In this document: positions 13,487 to 24,479 of the stretch, piece after piece
Layout: every line of letters begins with the position of its first letter
How positions within the stretch are numbered: the first letter of the stretch is position 1
From: Zerene cesonia
Lineage: Eukaryota; Arthropoda; Insecta; Lepidoptera; Pieridae
Assembly: GCF_012273895.1 (NCBI RefSeq)
Contig: NC_052116.1
Span: 124,001 to 188,000 of the forward strand
Direction: 5' to 3'
Length of the DNA: 64,000 nt
Position numbers and translations under genes: made by a program
The notes under the pieces: model-generated
Told to the model about the DNA's origin: nothing
Database searches by the model: none
The model's input: only the letters and a program-made list of their open reading frames with translations

Positions 13487-14136
13487 ATGAAACTCGACAT
13501 CGGCTTGAATTTAAAAGCCAAAAAGGGATCTGATGATGTGGAAATAATTGGAAAGAACGAAGAAAAAGAGCTCGAGGCTAATAAGCTTCCTGAAAAGCAA
13601 GACATCGATAAGATGGAAGTCAATGTGAAACCTGAAAAGGCGGTGATTGAAATATACGATCCTTCCAGCCCAGTTCCAATACGAATAGTAAGTTCTATTT
13701 TATTTATAATATTTTAAGTCTGAACAGTATGTGTATGGTACCATATCGCTATTTCAGGACATGAACATATCTCTGACCTGGCAACAGAAACTGAAGCTGG
13801 CTCTGCTGATTATATTCGTTATCGTCTACATCGGCTTCCTGATCAGGGGGCTCATCTATGAGATCAAGAGAATAAGGGAAGTCCAGCACATGGTAATATT
13901 TTATTTTTGTTATTTATGCTCTACTTCGGCCTATTCTTATATTATAATGTAATAAGATTAAGGAACACACAAACAATAACTTTCAATATTTTGTTGAATA
14001 GATTGCTCGCATGAAACCCATTATTGCCGCATTGTATGAGATGGATCAAAATGTTGCCAAAGAGGTGCAGAAAGCTGTGAACTCATACAGCCTGTACGAC
14101 CGGCCCATGCCAGAAGAGGACCAGCTGTATGACTAA
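13487..14136 (+). CDS. Unrecognised single-pass membrane protein, 156 residues
   Basis: Three exons with consistent phase: 13487-13687, 13758-13892 and 14002-14136 (TAA), joined by short 70- and 109-base introns with good GT-AG sites. Residues 1-67 are charged and Lys/Glu-rich, with no signal peptide. A membrane segment at about residues 79-97 (ALLIIFVIVYIGFLIRGLI) follows. After it come a basic stretch (YEIKRIREVQ) and a possibly helical tail ending RPMPEEDQLYD. The positive charge just after the segment suggests that the C-terminal side is cytosolic, but the topology is a guess. I do not recognise the family. The clean gene structure and the lack of repeats make it very likely a real gene. 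A polyadenylation signal may be the AATAAATAA near 14973. Confidence 0.85.
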
Positions 14137-16083
14137 ACATTCCATAATGTTAATCACTCAGTGTCTAAGAATTATAAAAATCGTAGTAAATTATAAATTT
14201 ATTGATGTCACTCTTGCAGCTTTTATATGTATTTCTTATTGTTATTTGAGATAAAGCAACAACATGATAAGTGACTTTAAAACATGAATGGCATGATTCT
14301 TTGTTGTCAGTTTCAAATTTGTTTAATATATCTACCTAGCTGGTCTTGGGGAGGCAGCTGGCTGCCGTTTATTAGTTATTTTATAAATTAGCAATTAGGC
14401 TGGACTAATGCCCTGGTCCAAATTTATACAAAAGACGACAGGGTTAAAGTTTTCAAATCGAGGTGAACAGATAGTCTGTATTTACGGCCAATTATATAAG
14501 GTGCAGTCCTTTACAATTAAATATCTATACTTTTATTAACGTTGATTTAATTTTATTTTCTTCAATGTGAGACACATAACATTGAATTTTATGTAAAACT
14601 AGGTGTAGGAACTAGATGGAGATTTATAAGACTTGAAGACTCAAATGACTCTAGAATACTATTTTGTTTACTTTTTGCATAGTTTTATAGGACTTTCTAT
14701 TTTGTGATATTATTTTAAGTGATTACAGCATTATGAACAAAGCGCAATGCACTAAATATGGTTATGTTTACTTCATAATATCTAGATATTATATGTAACA
14801 TGGGCACCAAGTATCTGGCCCAGTGTTAGCTCGCTGCAATGTTCCATTTACATTATATTGCTAAATTAAATTTATATTGATCTCATTTTTATTCAAGGTT
14901 GTGTTGCTTTTTGAATTATATAAGGAACTGTCCACTGTGTACTTGATGTATATTATTGTATGTAATCTGAGAAATAAATAAGAACTCGAATTTGTTTTAA
15001 TTTTAAAACTTAATACTCATTCCGTGATAAAAAGTGATAACAATACAATGTTAAGTATTTTGATTTTAAAATTTGAAAATCAACTAACAACAATCTTTAT
15101 AGTAATCTTCGCAAATTCAATATAAGTAATATAAATAAATTCGCATGAAATGGAGAATTCAATAATATCGCCCGCTATTCTGTGATGAATAACCAAAACA
15201 AGAAAAAGATAAAGTAAATAAACATAAGTTATATAGCACTTCACGAGAGCGAGATTTTAAACGTAATGAATTACAATATAAGGCTCGACAGCCACAAGTA
15301 ATATAAAAACAATGAAATGTATGAAAATACAACAGATTATATGCATCATAAATACGTTTCGCATGTAAAGATAAAAATTGCGTAGCCCTATTTTTTGTTC
15401 TTTATTATAAATCTATTTATCACAATAAAATGTTTATACAGTTACTGCATATAAAAGTGTGTTTGATTTTCTATAAGTACATAAATAACACGATAAGTCT
15501 TAACTGAGATTTAGTTCCATCTTAAAATATTTCCTTAATGCTAAAAGAATTAAGAGATCAAAATTTCATTATTATTATTTCTATTTTGTTAACACGATGT
15601 ACGTTTAATAACCCTACATAAACGAATCTTTAAATACCTATAGTTATATTATAGTCTCATAATATAAATATTTCAGGTACCGATAAATTCGGTATCGAAT
15701 CAAATAAAATTCAAGGCGAGGTAGGGTTTAGAACGTGAGGCATAATAACATTCAATTCATCTCGTTGTGTTAACAGCTAACATCCCTACAGTGCCTTTAC
15801 TCGCAATAGACCGGTTGTATGCCAGCCTATTGATAATAATGGTACAGTCAATATTATGAATACGTTAATGATATTAATTTGAAGACCCCAAAAACTTTTG
15901 TCAACCTTAATCTTGTTAATCATTTAATAGGGTTGTCAAAATTTATGCTCGAGATTTGTGCACCATACAATATTCCTACATAGAAACAAATTTAACATGT
16001 CTTTGAGCAGAAGTCTTAATTCCTAAATAATACATCTTATACTTGAAATCTATACAACAACTTGAGGAAATTTAAATTCAATT
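14137..16083. other. Convergent 3' UTRs, no gene seen
   Basis: AT-rich sequence between the stop of the membrane protein (+) and the stop of SGSH (-). I find no coding exon or clear repeat. It most likely holds the two 3' UTRs. Confidence 0.5.
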
Positions 16084-19000
16084 CTATGAATGGGGGTGAT
16101 AGTGCATGAGTCCGTTGTCGAGTGCGCGGCAGACGGCGCTGTCTGGGCCGCCGCTGCCCGCGGGCTGGGCGCTGCCCGCGGGCTGGGCGCTGCCCGCGCG
16201 CTGCCCGGTCGCTGCCCGCTCGAGCACGGCGTCGGGCGAGCACAGCCACGGGTCGCGCGTGTCGCGCTGCCAGTTGTGCAAGCGTTCGCGGAGCGTGCGC
16301 TCCAGCTCCGCCACCGACGGCTTGCCTGTTATATTATTAGAAGTAAAAATTCATAAGAGAAAGAAGAATTCATAAAATGAGGTGAGATGTCATTCTTTTA
16401 TGTCAGAACAAGCCGTTAAGTAAGTCGCCTGATGATATGAGGAAAAACTAATTTAATTCGTTTAATTATTGTAGTGATGTAGAAATCAGTGAATCCGAAC
16501 AGCTTACCGTGCAGGTTGTGCAGCTCCTCGGGGTCGGCGTGCAGGTCGAACAGCTCCCACTGCGGCCGGTAGTAGTGCTGCTTCAGCGTCTTGTACCACG
16601 CCAGCGGCTGCTTGCTGCGCGTGCGGTTCAGGATGTCCTACCGGAATGCATTATACATTCAATTGTAATAATTATATTTTTACATACAACACTTGACGTT
16701 TTATTTTATTTATGATGCTAAAAGTTTCCGATCCAAAATCGAAAAAGTACAATATAAGATTGAATATAACGCACATTGATAAAATTAAGGTAGACTTTTT
16801 CCTAGTACACCATTGTTCCTTTATATTAATGTTTGTCCCATACCCAAGTAAAATATAATATATACGTGTACCTGGAAGGTGGGGTCTACTGCCTCCTTAG
16901 TACAGTGATTAACGCGTGAGCGTAGAACCGAGGGGTCCTAGGTTCGATTCCCGGTGGGGACGCACAATAAAAAAACGTCTCTGTCTGGCAGGACACAGAA
17001 GGCTGATCACCTACTTGTAAATAAAAAAAAAATCGATCAGCGAAACAGATGTATATCATTTGTCCCATATCCCAGTAGATACGGGACTTCACACACACCT
17101 GGAAGGTGGGCGAGACGTAAAGGTCCTGGTCGATGGGGAAGGGCATGGCGAAGTTGAGGTTGTGCAGCAGCTTGTGCGTGCGCGTGCGCACCGCGCGCAT
17201 CGGGAAGTACATCGTCACCTCGTGGTGCGTCTGCGACAGGAACACCGCCTCGCTCGACGACGCCGGCGGCTCTGGCGATGCAGGAGAATTATTTATTTCA
17301 TTTGATCGTTTGTTTTTTTTTGAATAATAATGTTATTCAGGAAATATATTATCAAAAAGATATTCTTTATTGTATGGTATGTGTGTATTTGAATTTATAT
17401 GAGATATTGACTTATGTAAGGTATAATTGCCAAATTACCTTTTTCCAAAATGGGAAGCAGGCTCTTGGGTTTATCATCATGCCAGATATCGTTACTGCTA
17501 TCCTCATCCCAGGGCACGCCGAACCAGTCCAGCACGGTGGGGAAGATGTCCAGCAAGCTGACCATGGTGTACGACACCTGATTCTTCCTGGTACCAGTTT
17601 CTGGCGAGGAGATGAGCAGCGGCTCCCGCACGCCAGGGTCGTAGAAGTTGGTGCGGCCGGATGGGAACGGGATGCCATTGTCTGACGTGTAGATTACCAG
17701 CGTGTCGTCCGCGTGACCCGCTGCTTCCAGCTCTTTGAGGATCAGGGCTACTCCTGTTTGTAACATCACACATTTTCATTTTTAATATAGAATTTCTTGC
17801 CAAAGTAGCAATGAACATAAAGGCTAATAATAAATTATTGATACAGTTCTCACTTAGTACTGTGTCTTCATTTCATTTAGTCTTTTTTGCAGCTGAAAAT
17901 GCTGTAAGTACTTCATAGACTTACCCTGATCGAGTCGCGACATTGTGGTATACTGCGCTGCTATATCTCGCCGAGCCGCTTCTGTGTCCTGTAACAATTC
18001 CACTATAAACAATATGCTGTTAGTGTTACGCAGCTTTCAGACGTACAGAAAAGTAAATAATCACACTATCACACTAACATTAGAAATGTGAAAATTTGTT
18101 TGTTTGCATATTTGTCCCTTATCACGCTAAACTACTGAACGGATTTTGATGCAATTTGGTAGACAGACAGTTTGGGTGATTTTTATCCCGATTAAATTGT
18201 CCCTTAGGATAAAACTGAAATGTTGATATCCGAGCGTACGATAACGTATATTGATGAATTGGCCAGTGTAACGAACCATTGAATAGAACTTATATGAAAG
18301 CTAAGAACGGTGTTGGGTTTCTAGAGCCGAGAAAGTTTTGTACAGATCCGGTACCAGCCCCGCGGTGCCGCGTCTCACCTGCACGTGGTAGGGCAGCTGC
18401 ACCTCGTCCCACTGGTAGTACCAGGGCGTCCAGTCGGCGATGAGCCCGGCGCCCGGCTCGCCCGACCCGAAGCGCTCGCAGAACGCGCCCAGCTGCGGCT
18501 CGCTGTGCCCGCACCGGTGCGGGTCGTGGAAACCCACGTATAGGAAGAATGGCCTAAAAGGGTAAATGAATTATAAATAACTAGCTGCGCCCCGCGGTTT
18601 CACCCGCGTAAGTCCGTATCCCGTAGGAATATCGGGATAAAAAGTTGCCTATAAGTTATTCCACTTTTCCAGCAGTCTCCATACCAAATTTTATTGGTTC
18701 AGTAGTTTTTGCGTGAAAGAGCAACAAACACACACACATCCTTACAAACTTTCGCATTTATAATATTAACTAGCTGCACGCCCCGGCTCCGCCCGGGTTG
18801 TCATTTATCGTAATTAAAATTATTTAAACTATCCTATCTCTCAAGTTGGATCGAACTGCACATGGTGTGCGAATTTTATTATAATCGGTTAAGTGGTTTA
18901 GGAGTCCATTGAGGACAAACATTGTGACACGAGATTTATTTATTTATTTATTTATATATAATATTTTAATAATTAATTAATAATAGTAGTAGGAAGTAGG

Positions 19001-19732
19001 AAGTAGGATAAATATATCCCTCTCTATTTAAAAACTCTTGATAGACTTTTATCAAACGCAATTATACGGTCCAATTCTTTTGCATTTCTAGCAACAATCA
19101 GCACTCACGTGTTCTTGTCATTGGCTTGCTTGAGGAACTCCCGGGCCAGCAGCTTCATGTGAGTGATGTTGCGGCCGACCTGGTTGATGTGGTTGTTCTC
19201 CTCGGTCTGCTCGTAGTCGAACCGGTACACGCTCCCCGGCCCCACGTGCTTCTTGCCGATAATCCCTACATTTCACACAAATATTTTACCTATTTACCTT
19301 CTTTTTCTCTTCTTCTACGCTTTCGAAACTATTTACGTAAGTAGTATTTATTTTTTATTCTACGAGGCTAAGTAAAAATGTGACATAAACATACCACTGA
19401 AAATTCCATGATCCCTCAGTAGATTCGGTAAACTGGTGACGTTGTCAAAAGAGCTGAAGTGGTGGATGCCGTGGTGTAGCCCATACATGCCATTGCGGTG
19501 GCTCGGTTGCCCAGTTAATAGTGCTGCGCGACTGGAAATAAGAATAAAATGAAATATCATGTACGAATACCGTACAATTTGTCATAAAACGATGAAACAT
19601 ACCTGGGCGAGCAGCTGCTGACAGAGGTGAACGCGTTGTTGAAGATGACGCTGCGCCGCGCTAAAGCATCGATGTTTGGCGTCTGACAAATTTTGTTACC
19701 GTACACTCCCAGTTCGAACCCACCATCGTCCG
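16084..19732 (-). CDS. SGSH: N-sulfoglucosamine sulfohydrolase (sulfamidase), exons 2-10
   Basis: A lysosomal sulfatase that removes N-linked sulfate from heparan sulfate. Exons in gene order are 19603-19732, 19395-19531, 19109-19265, 18379-18553, 17925-17988, 17439-17753, 17099-17271, 16508-16637 and 16084-16325 (TAG); all phases agree. Exon 1 (signal peptide and LLLA) lies at 43117-43216, far away in this assembly. Seen directly: DDGGFELG (metal site), the formylglycine motif CSPSR split by the intron after CSP, GIIGKKHVG, FHDPHRCGHS, TSDNGIPFPSGRTN, HHEVTMYFP and PFPIDQDLYVSPTFQ. With exon 1 the protein would be 540 residues, against 502 in human. The extra length includes a C-terminal low-complexity stretch made of near-identical 18-bp repeats (GSAQPA units, about 16155-16200). 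A SINE lies at the donor of the 17099-17271 exon and duplicates it. Confidence 0.96.
16885..17096 (+). mobile_element. tRNA-derived SINE in SGSH intron, at the splice donor
   Basis: A tRNA-like head with a box-B sequence GGTTCGATTCC (16941-16951) and a box-A-like region before it is followed by a body containing CTGGCAGGACACAGAAGGCTG and an A-rich run. ACCTGGAAGGTGGG occurs on both sides (16870-16883 and 17097-17110), as expected for a target-site duplication. On the minus strand that repeat is the end of an SGSH exon plus its GT donor. A weaker match also extends upstream (16832 against 17059, same 227-base offset), so a tandem duplication is the alternative. Confidence 0.75.
18066..18250 (+). 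repeat. Interspersed repeat fragment
   Basis: Contains TATCACGCTAAACTACTGAACGG-type text followed by GATTTTGATGCAATTTGGTAGACAGACAG. It resembles the element at 4381-4738 in its central part, and is probably a diverged relative. It lies in an SGSH intron. Confidence 0.45.
18580..18769 (+). repeat. Interspersed repeat, family A copy 2
   Basis: Same family as 6964-7173: ACTAGCTGCGCCCCGCGG start, ACCCGCGTAAGTCCGTATCC, ATATCGGGATAAAAAGTTGCC and a TTTCGCATTTATAATATTA end. It lies in an SGSH intron directly beside another repeat. Confidence 0.8.
18769..18958 (+). repeat. Interspersed repeat, second type
   Basis: Starts ACTAGCTGCACGCCCCGGCTCCG and ends GTGACACGAGATTTATTTATTT with a (TTTA)n tail. 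The GTGACACGAGA end also occurs in the repeat at 53803, so both are probably 3' ends of related retroposons. Confidence 0.55.
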
Positions 19733-20311
19733 CTAGAAAATGGACGAAAAATGCATTTAGAGCCTACATATTTTTTTTTTGGGTTTAAGAAAGGAAAACC
19801 ATCATACTTCATTTACACAACCATGTTCTTGATTGGCTTCGCAATTCACACAAAATTGTGAATTTGGTATAATTTGCGTTTTGTTTGTTATTTGCTTCGC
19901 TGAACCGACCGGTATTCATCAGGCGAACCACCAGCTGAGTTGATCGCTTGTAGCAAAAAAATAATCTGTCTGTTTAATTTCTAAATCTAGTGTGAAGGAG
20001 TAGCCTGCATACAAACTTATAAACATACAGGGAAAGCTTATAAAACGTGTTGAAACAGAAGTTTTAAAACTTGGTAACAAATACCGTTACTTCTCCATCA
20101 CTAGATTTAATCACCTAACCGGTTGTAAGTGGTATCATTATTTAGAAACAAAAAAATAATTAAAGAAGATAGGTACCACAGGTACTTTTAGAAATACAAC
20201 TAAGAAAAAGGACCGGCTTTTGTATTTTTGACGGCGAGAAGCTTTTGTAACTATCTACTTTATTTTTCAAAAACATTAGAAACATTGCAGGTACACATTA
20301 TATGAACTTAT

Positions 20312-20334
20312 GTACCGTGAAACCCGCCATCTTT
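20312..20334 (+). mobile_element. One end of a probable DNA transposon (left inverted repeat)
   Basis: The 23 bases starting GTACCGTGAAACCCGCCA match, in reverse complement and with one mismatch, 42849-42871. The two sites face each other across the gaps at 20387 and 41795. If the contig between those gaps is misplaced, they are the two ends of one inverted-repeat transposon in SGSH intron 1. The family is not recognised. Confidence 0.5.
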
Positions 20335-20386
20335 GGCCGCTTTTTTCACATATTCGGTTATAACTCCAAAAAAATTAAAGCAAAGG

Positions 20387-21386
20387 NNNNNNNNNNNNNN
20401 NNNNNNNNNNNNNNNNNNNNNNNNNNNNNNNNNNNNNNNNNNNNNNNNNNNNNNNNNNNNNNNNNNNNNNNNNNNNNNNNNNNNNNNNNNNNNNNNNNNN
20501 NNNNNNNNNNNNNNNNNNNNNNNNNNNNNNNNNNNNNNNNNNNNNNNNNNNNNNNNNNNNNNNNNNNNNNNNNNNNNNNNNNNNNNNNNNNNNNNNNNNN
20601 NNNNNNNNNNNNNNNNNNNNNNNNNNNNNNNNNNNNNNNNNNNNNNNNNNNNNNNNNNNNNNNNNNNNNNNNNNNNNNNNNNNNNNNNNNNNNNNNNNNN
20701 NNNNNNNNNNNNNNNNNNNNNNNNNNNNNNNNNNNNNNNNNNNNNNNNNNNNNNNNNNNNNNNNNNNNNNNNNNNNNNNNNNNNNNNNNNNNNNNNNNNN
20801 NNNNNNNNNNNNNNNNNNNNNNNNNNNNNNNNNNNNNNNNNNNNNNNNNNNNNNNNNNNNNNNNNNNNNNNNNNNNNNNNNNNNNNNNNNNNNNNNNNNN
20901 NNNNNNNNNNNNNNNNNNNNNNNNNNNNNNNNNNNNNNNNNNNNNNNNNNNNNNNNNNNNNNNNNNNNNNNNNNNNNNNNNNNNNNNNNNNNNNNNNNNN
21001 NNNNNNNNNNNNNNNNNNNNNNNNNNNNNNNNNNNNNNNNNNNNNNNNNNNNNNNNNNNNNNNNNNNNNNNNNNNNNNNNNNNNNNNNNNNNNNNNNNNN
21101 NNNNNNNNNNNNNNNNNNNNNNNNNNNNNNNNNNNNNNNNNNNNNNNNNNNNNNNNNNNNNNNNNNNNNNNNNNNNNNNNNNNNNNNNNNNNNNNNNNNN
21201 NNNNNNNNNNNNNNNNNNNNNNNNNNNNNNNNNNNNNNNNNNNNNNNNNNNNNNNNNNNNNNNNNNNNNNNNNNNNNNNNNNNNNNNNNNNNNNNNNNNN
21301 NNNNNNNNNNNNNNNNNNNNNNNNNNNNNNNNNNNNNNNNNNNNNNNNNNNNNNNNNNNNNNNNNNNNNNNNNNNNNNNNNNNNNN
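20387..21386. other. Assembly gap (1000 N), suspected false join
   Basis: Exactly 1000 N. To the left is SGSH intron 1 sequence; to the right begins the glycosyltransferase contig. Gene-continuity evidence suggests these two contigs are not true neighbours. Confidence 0.97.
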
Positions 21387-21501
21387 TCCACTACTTTTTA
21401 ATATGTATATTTATGTAATGTTATTGCCCATTATGGTTTTGCCCTGTAACAATTCATGTATGTTATTTTACTGTGCACCTAATATCACTGTTATATTTTA
21501 G

Positions 21502-22723
21502 AGTGTATATAATTGAACAGCAAGACGATAAACCATTCAACAAGGGTCTCCTATACAACATTGGAGCTAAACAGGCAATCGCAGACAAATTCCCCTGCCT
21601 CATTCATCATGATGTGGATCTGTTGCCCCTGAATGCTGCAAATCTGTATGTTTGTCTGCAACAACCTCGACACATGAGTGCTATCATTGATAAGTTTCGA
21701 TTTGTTCTGCCGTACAAGACTTTAGTTGGAGGTGTGCTGGCAATACGATCAGATCAATATGTTGAACTGAATGGATTTTCTAATAAGTTTAAGGGCTGGG
21801 GAGGAGAGGATGATGAATTTGCTGCTAGGATTAAGAAACACAATTATGACATTCTAAGGTAAGTTTTTTTTTCTTATAAAACTTAATTTGTTACAATATT
21901 TGGTCCAGTTTGATTACATTTTAATTTCTGATTTAAATAATTCCTATAAAGAAACTAAGTATTTTGATTTCTTCAATATTCTCTTGAAGATTGAATGTTG
22001 TATGCCTATAAATATTAATGCCTATAATTTATAAATGATAAATGTAAATAAAGATAAATCACGATAAATAAGTTATATCTTAGAGCATTATTATATGTTT
22101 GATTTTTGATATTAGGTGTGTGTAGATTCTTGTGACAATAACATAATAACTGATAAATAACACCTCAATATCAATACATCTATGTCTACTTTCCATGGTG
22201 TAGATAGTAGGTTATCTGTATATTATCAGACATTCTAATACAGTTAAATTCAAGGAGTAGAGTCTGAAAAACATTCATTATTAACAAAAAAATTATAAAT
22301 TTTTACTTTGTGATAATTTTTGTGCTTATTATAAAACTAGCATTTGCCCGCGGCTTCGCACGCGTTAATTCGGAGTAGATAATAGATATTATTGTATATA
22401 GAAGCCTTCCTCTTGTATCACCCTATCAATTAAAACAAACCCCATCAAAATACATTGCATAGTTTTAAAGATTTAAGCATACATAGGGATAGAGATAGAG
22501 ACTTTGTTTTAAACTATGTAGTGATTACTTTTGCCCTTTCAGATTCCCGCCAGACATATCTCGCTACACAATGTTAGTGCACAAGCAAGAGCCCAAGAAC
22601 ATAGACAGGCACCACATAATGGCGCACACCAAGCCGGCCCGCGACGGCTTCGCTTCGCCCGCCAACCACCTCGCTTCGCTGCACACGCATCCGCTTTTTA
22701 TGCGCATCACCGTGAAGACTTGA
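21502..22723 (+). CDS. Beta-1,4-GalNAc/galactosyltransferase (GT7 family), C-terminal half
   Basis: Two exons, 21502-21858 and 22543-22723 (TGA), encode the last 179 or so residues; earlier exons are missing beyond the gap. The enzyme is a Golgi type II glycosyltransferase that uses a UDP-sugar and Mn2+. Seen directly are the metal motif DVDLLPLN, the QPRHMS and DKFRF.LPY blocks, VGGV, the catalytic GWGGEDDEF, a metal-binding M-x-x-H (MLVH) and the IAHT-like MAHTKPARDG near the end. The residue two before VGG..., at the position of Tyr289 in bovine beta4GalT1, reads as Leu (LPYKTLVGG). In the family, Leu or Ile there is associated with GalNAc use by invertebrate enzymes. I therefore favour a beta4GalNAcT over a galactosyltransferase or B4GALT7, with moderate certainty. 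The exon-2 acceptor is adjacent to repeat 22334-22525. Confidence 0.88.
22334..22525 (+). repeat. Interspersed repeat, family B copy 1
   Basis: Starts ACTAGCATTTGCCCGCGGCTTCGCACGCG-like and ends CATACATAGGGATAGAGATAGAG followed by an ACTATGTAGTG tail. A reverse-oriented copy is at 27076-27297. It ends just before the last splice acceptor of the glycosyltransferase. Confidence 0.65.
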
Positions 22724-24479
22724 CTGTTACTTAAGTGAAACACTGCACAATGAGAGTTTCCGAATCTTCACGGTTTTTGGGAAAGTAAACTTTGTATATT
22801 TTGTTATATCAGAACACTCTTAAAAATAACAAAGAAACAGTGTGAATCTCGTGTAATACTGTGCCGGATAATTTAATGTTGGTCTTAGCCAATCTTAAGA
22901 CTTTCTAGTTCTTAGGGTCACCCATAACCTTTGTGTTGCACTTATCCTAACTAAGGTGCAACAATATTGATAAAAGTGCAAACTATAACCTGTTATGGTG
23001 AAAATGTTTTGATCTGTTGGTGGTTAATTTTTTTATTTCTCTTTATTTTTTTTATTTTTGGAACTAAAAACCTTAAATCAAGTGAAATTATTTTAATTTT
23101 TTAAAATAATTTTTAGAATCAAATGTGCTTTTATATTGCTCTTGAATTTAAATTGTATATTTTTGAAATATTGATATGTCTCGCTAAGCTAGTTCAATCA
23201 ATTTGTTTTTTAACTAAGTTAGGTTATTATTTATTTTAATTTTAAGAAAAATAAGGCAATTTTAAGATTGTCTTTAGGGGAATTAAAATTAGTAATTTTA
23301 AACAGCAGTTGTAAAAATACTCTTTGCTTTAATATTGAACCAGCTCACATATTTTGAAGGTAACAAGATTTTTATCAATTCCAGTCTTAAGCTTCATTGT
23401 AATGATCATAAGGACTTCATATGTGGGTTCAGGCCATAGTCCACCACACTAGCCAAAATAGGGTTGGCAGATGTCACATGTCGTCGAAATTTTAAACTTC
23501 GACACGTCGGTTTCTTCACTATGTTTTCCTTTTCGAGTAGTGGTGACGTAAAATATGTGAAGATAAATCGTAAAATCAATTTATATTCGATTCCATAATT
23601 TATATAATCTGCCGTTCTCCAATGAAATTATTATTTCAAATATTGTTTTTTTTTTGAAAATGTTTCCTATATCAAATTACACAATTTTCAAATATTTAAG
23701 GGTAATAATCTCAATAGCTTTCTAGTCTAAAAGCTTATTTAAGAAATACTATTAGATTTAAGGTTTAGGAGCTAATTGTTCAATGCTCAGGTATAGTGTA
23801 AGTACATAATGGAATAGATTATTTTCACTTTTTGTTAGTTTAAAGTCATCCCACCGTTTTATGATATAATAAAATTGGCAAATAAATTAAATTGTTTCGT
23901 TTGAATAAACTAAATGAGTTGGTGACTTTTTTAGACTGTGTAACATTTCTGATGTATTTTTATCGAAGATATCAAGTAACTATAATTGTTGCGCGAGTTA
24001 TTTTGTAAAAATAATTAATGCACTTAGCTTCATTTTCTCATGTGTTTATTTATTTATTCTACACCATTTACTATAGTATACAGTTTTTTAAATGTTAGTA
24101 GGCTTTTTAAGTAATTTTGTATGAAGTGTATGAGAGTTGAATTAAATACCTCTACCAGAAATGGTAATGTTGTTGTGATTAAAAAAAAATATGCATATTT
24201 TAATGTGTATCTTATTAATCGAATGCGTAACAACACTATATTATAACACGCTGTATTTAACCGACTTTACCATGATTATATTTAATGTATGTCGTTTGAT
24301 ATTGTCAATTCTTGTTTTTCTATATGAATCAGTAATAGGCAATGGGTAAAATCATACATAATCATAAATATGTTACATACTCCCCCTTGAGTGAGAATAA
24401 AACGCATTGTAAACACATAGTTTTTTATTTGTAAATTTGCAGCTAGACAAACTACTAGACATAAGAATGAATGAATGGA
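22724..24479. other. Glycosyltransferase 3' UTR converging on POLN, no gene seen
   Basis: AT-rich stretch of about 1.75 kb between two convergent stop codons. It has several AATAAA-like signals on the plus strand (near 23879). No coding exon recognised. Confidence 0.5.

Noticed and set aside
16885..16970. A tRNA gene in the SGSH intron
   Set aside because: It has box A and box B but no matching acceptor stem. The body and flanking repeats show a SINE.
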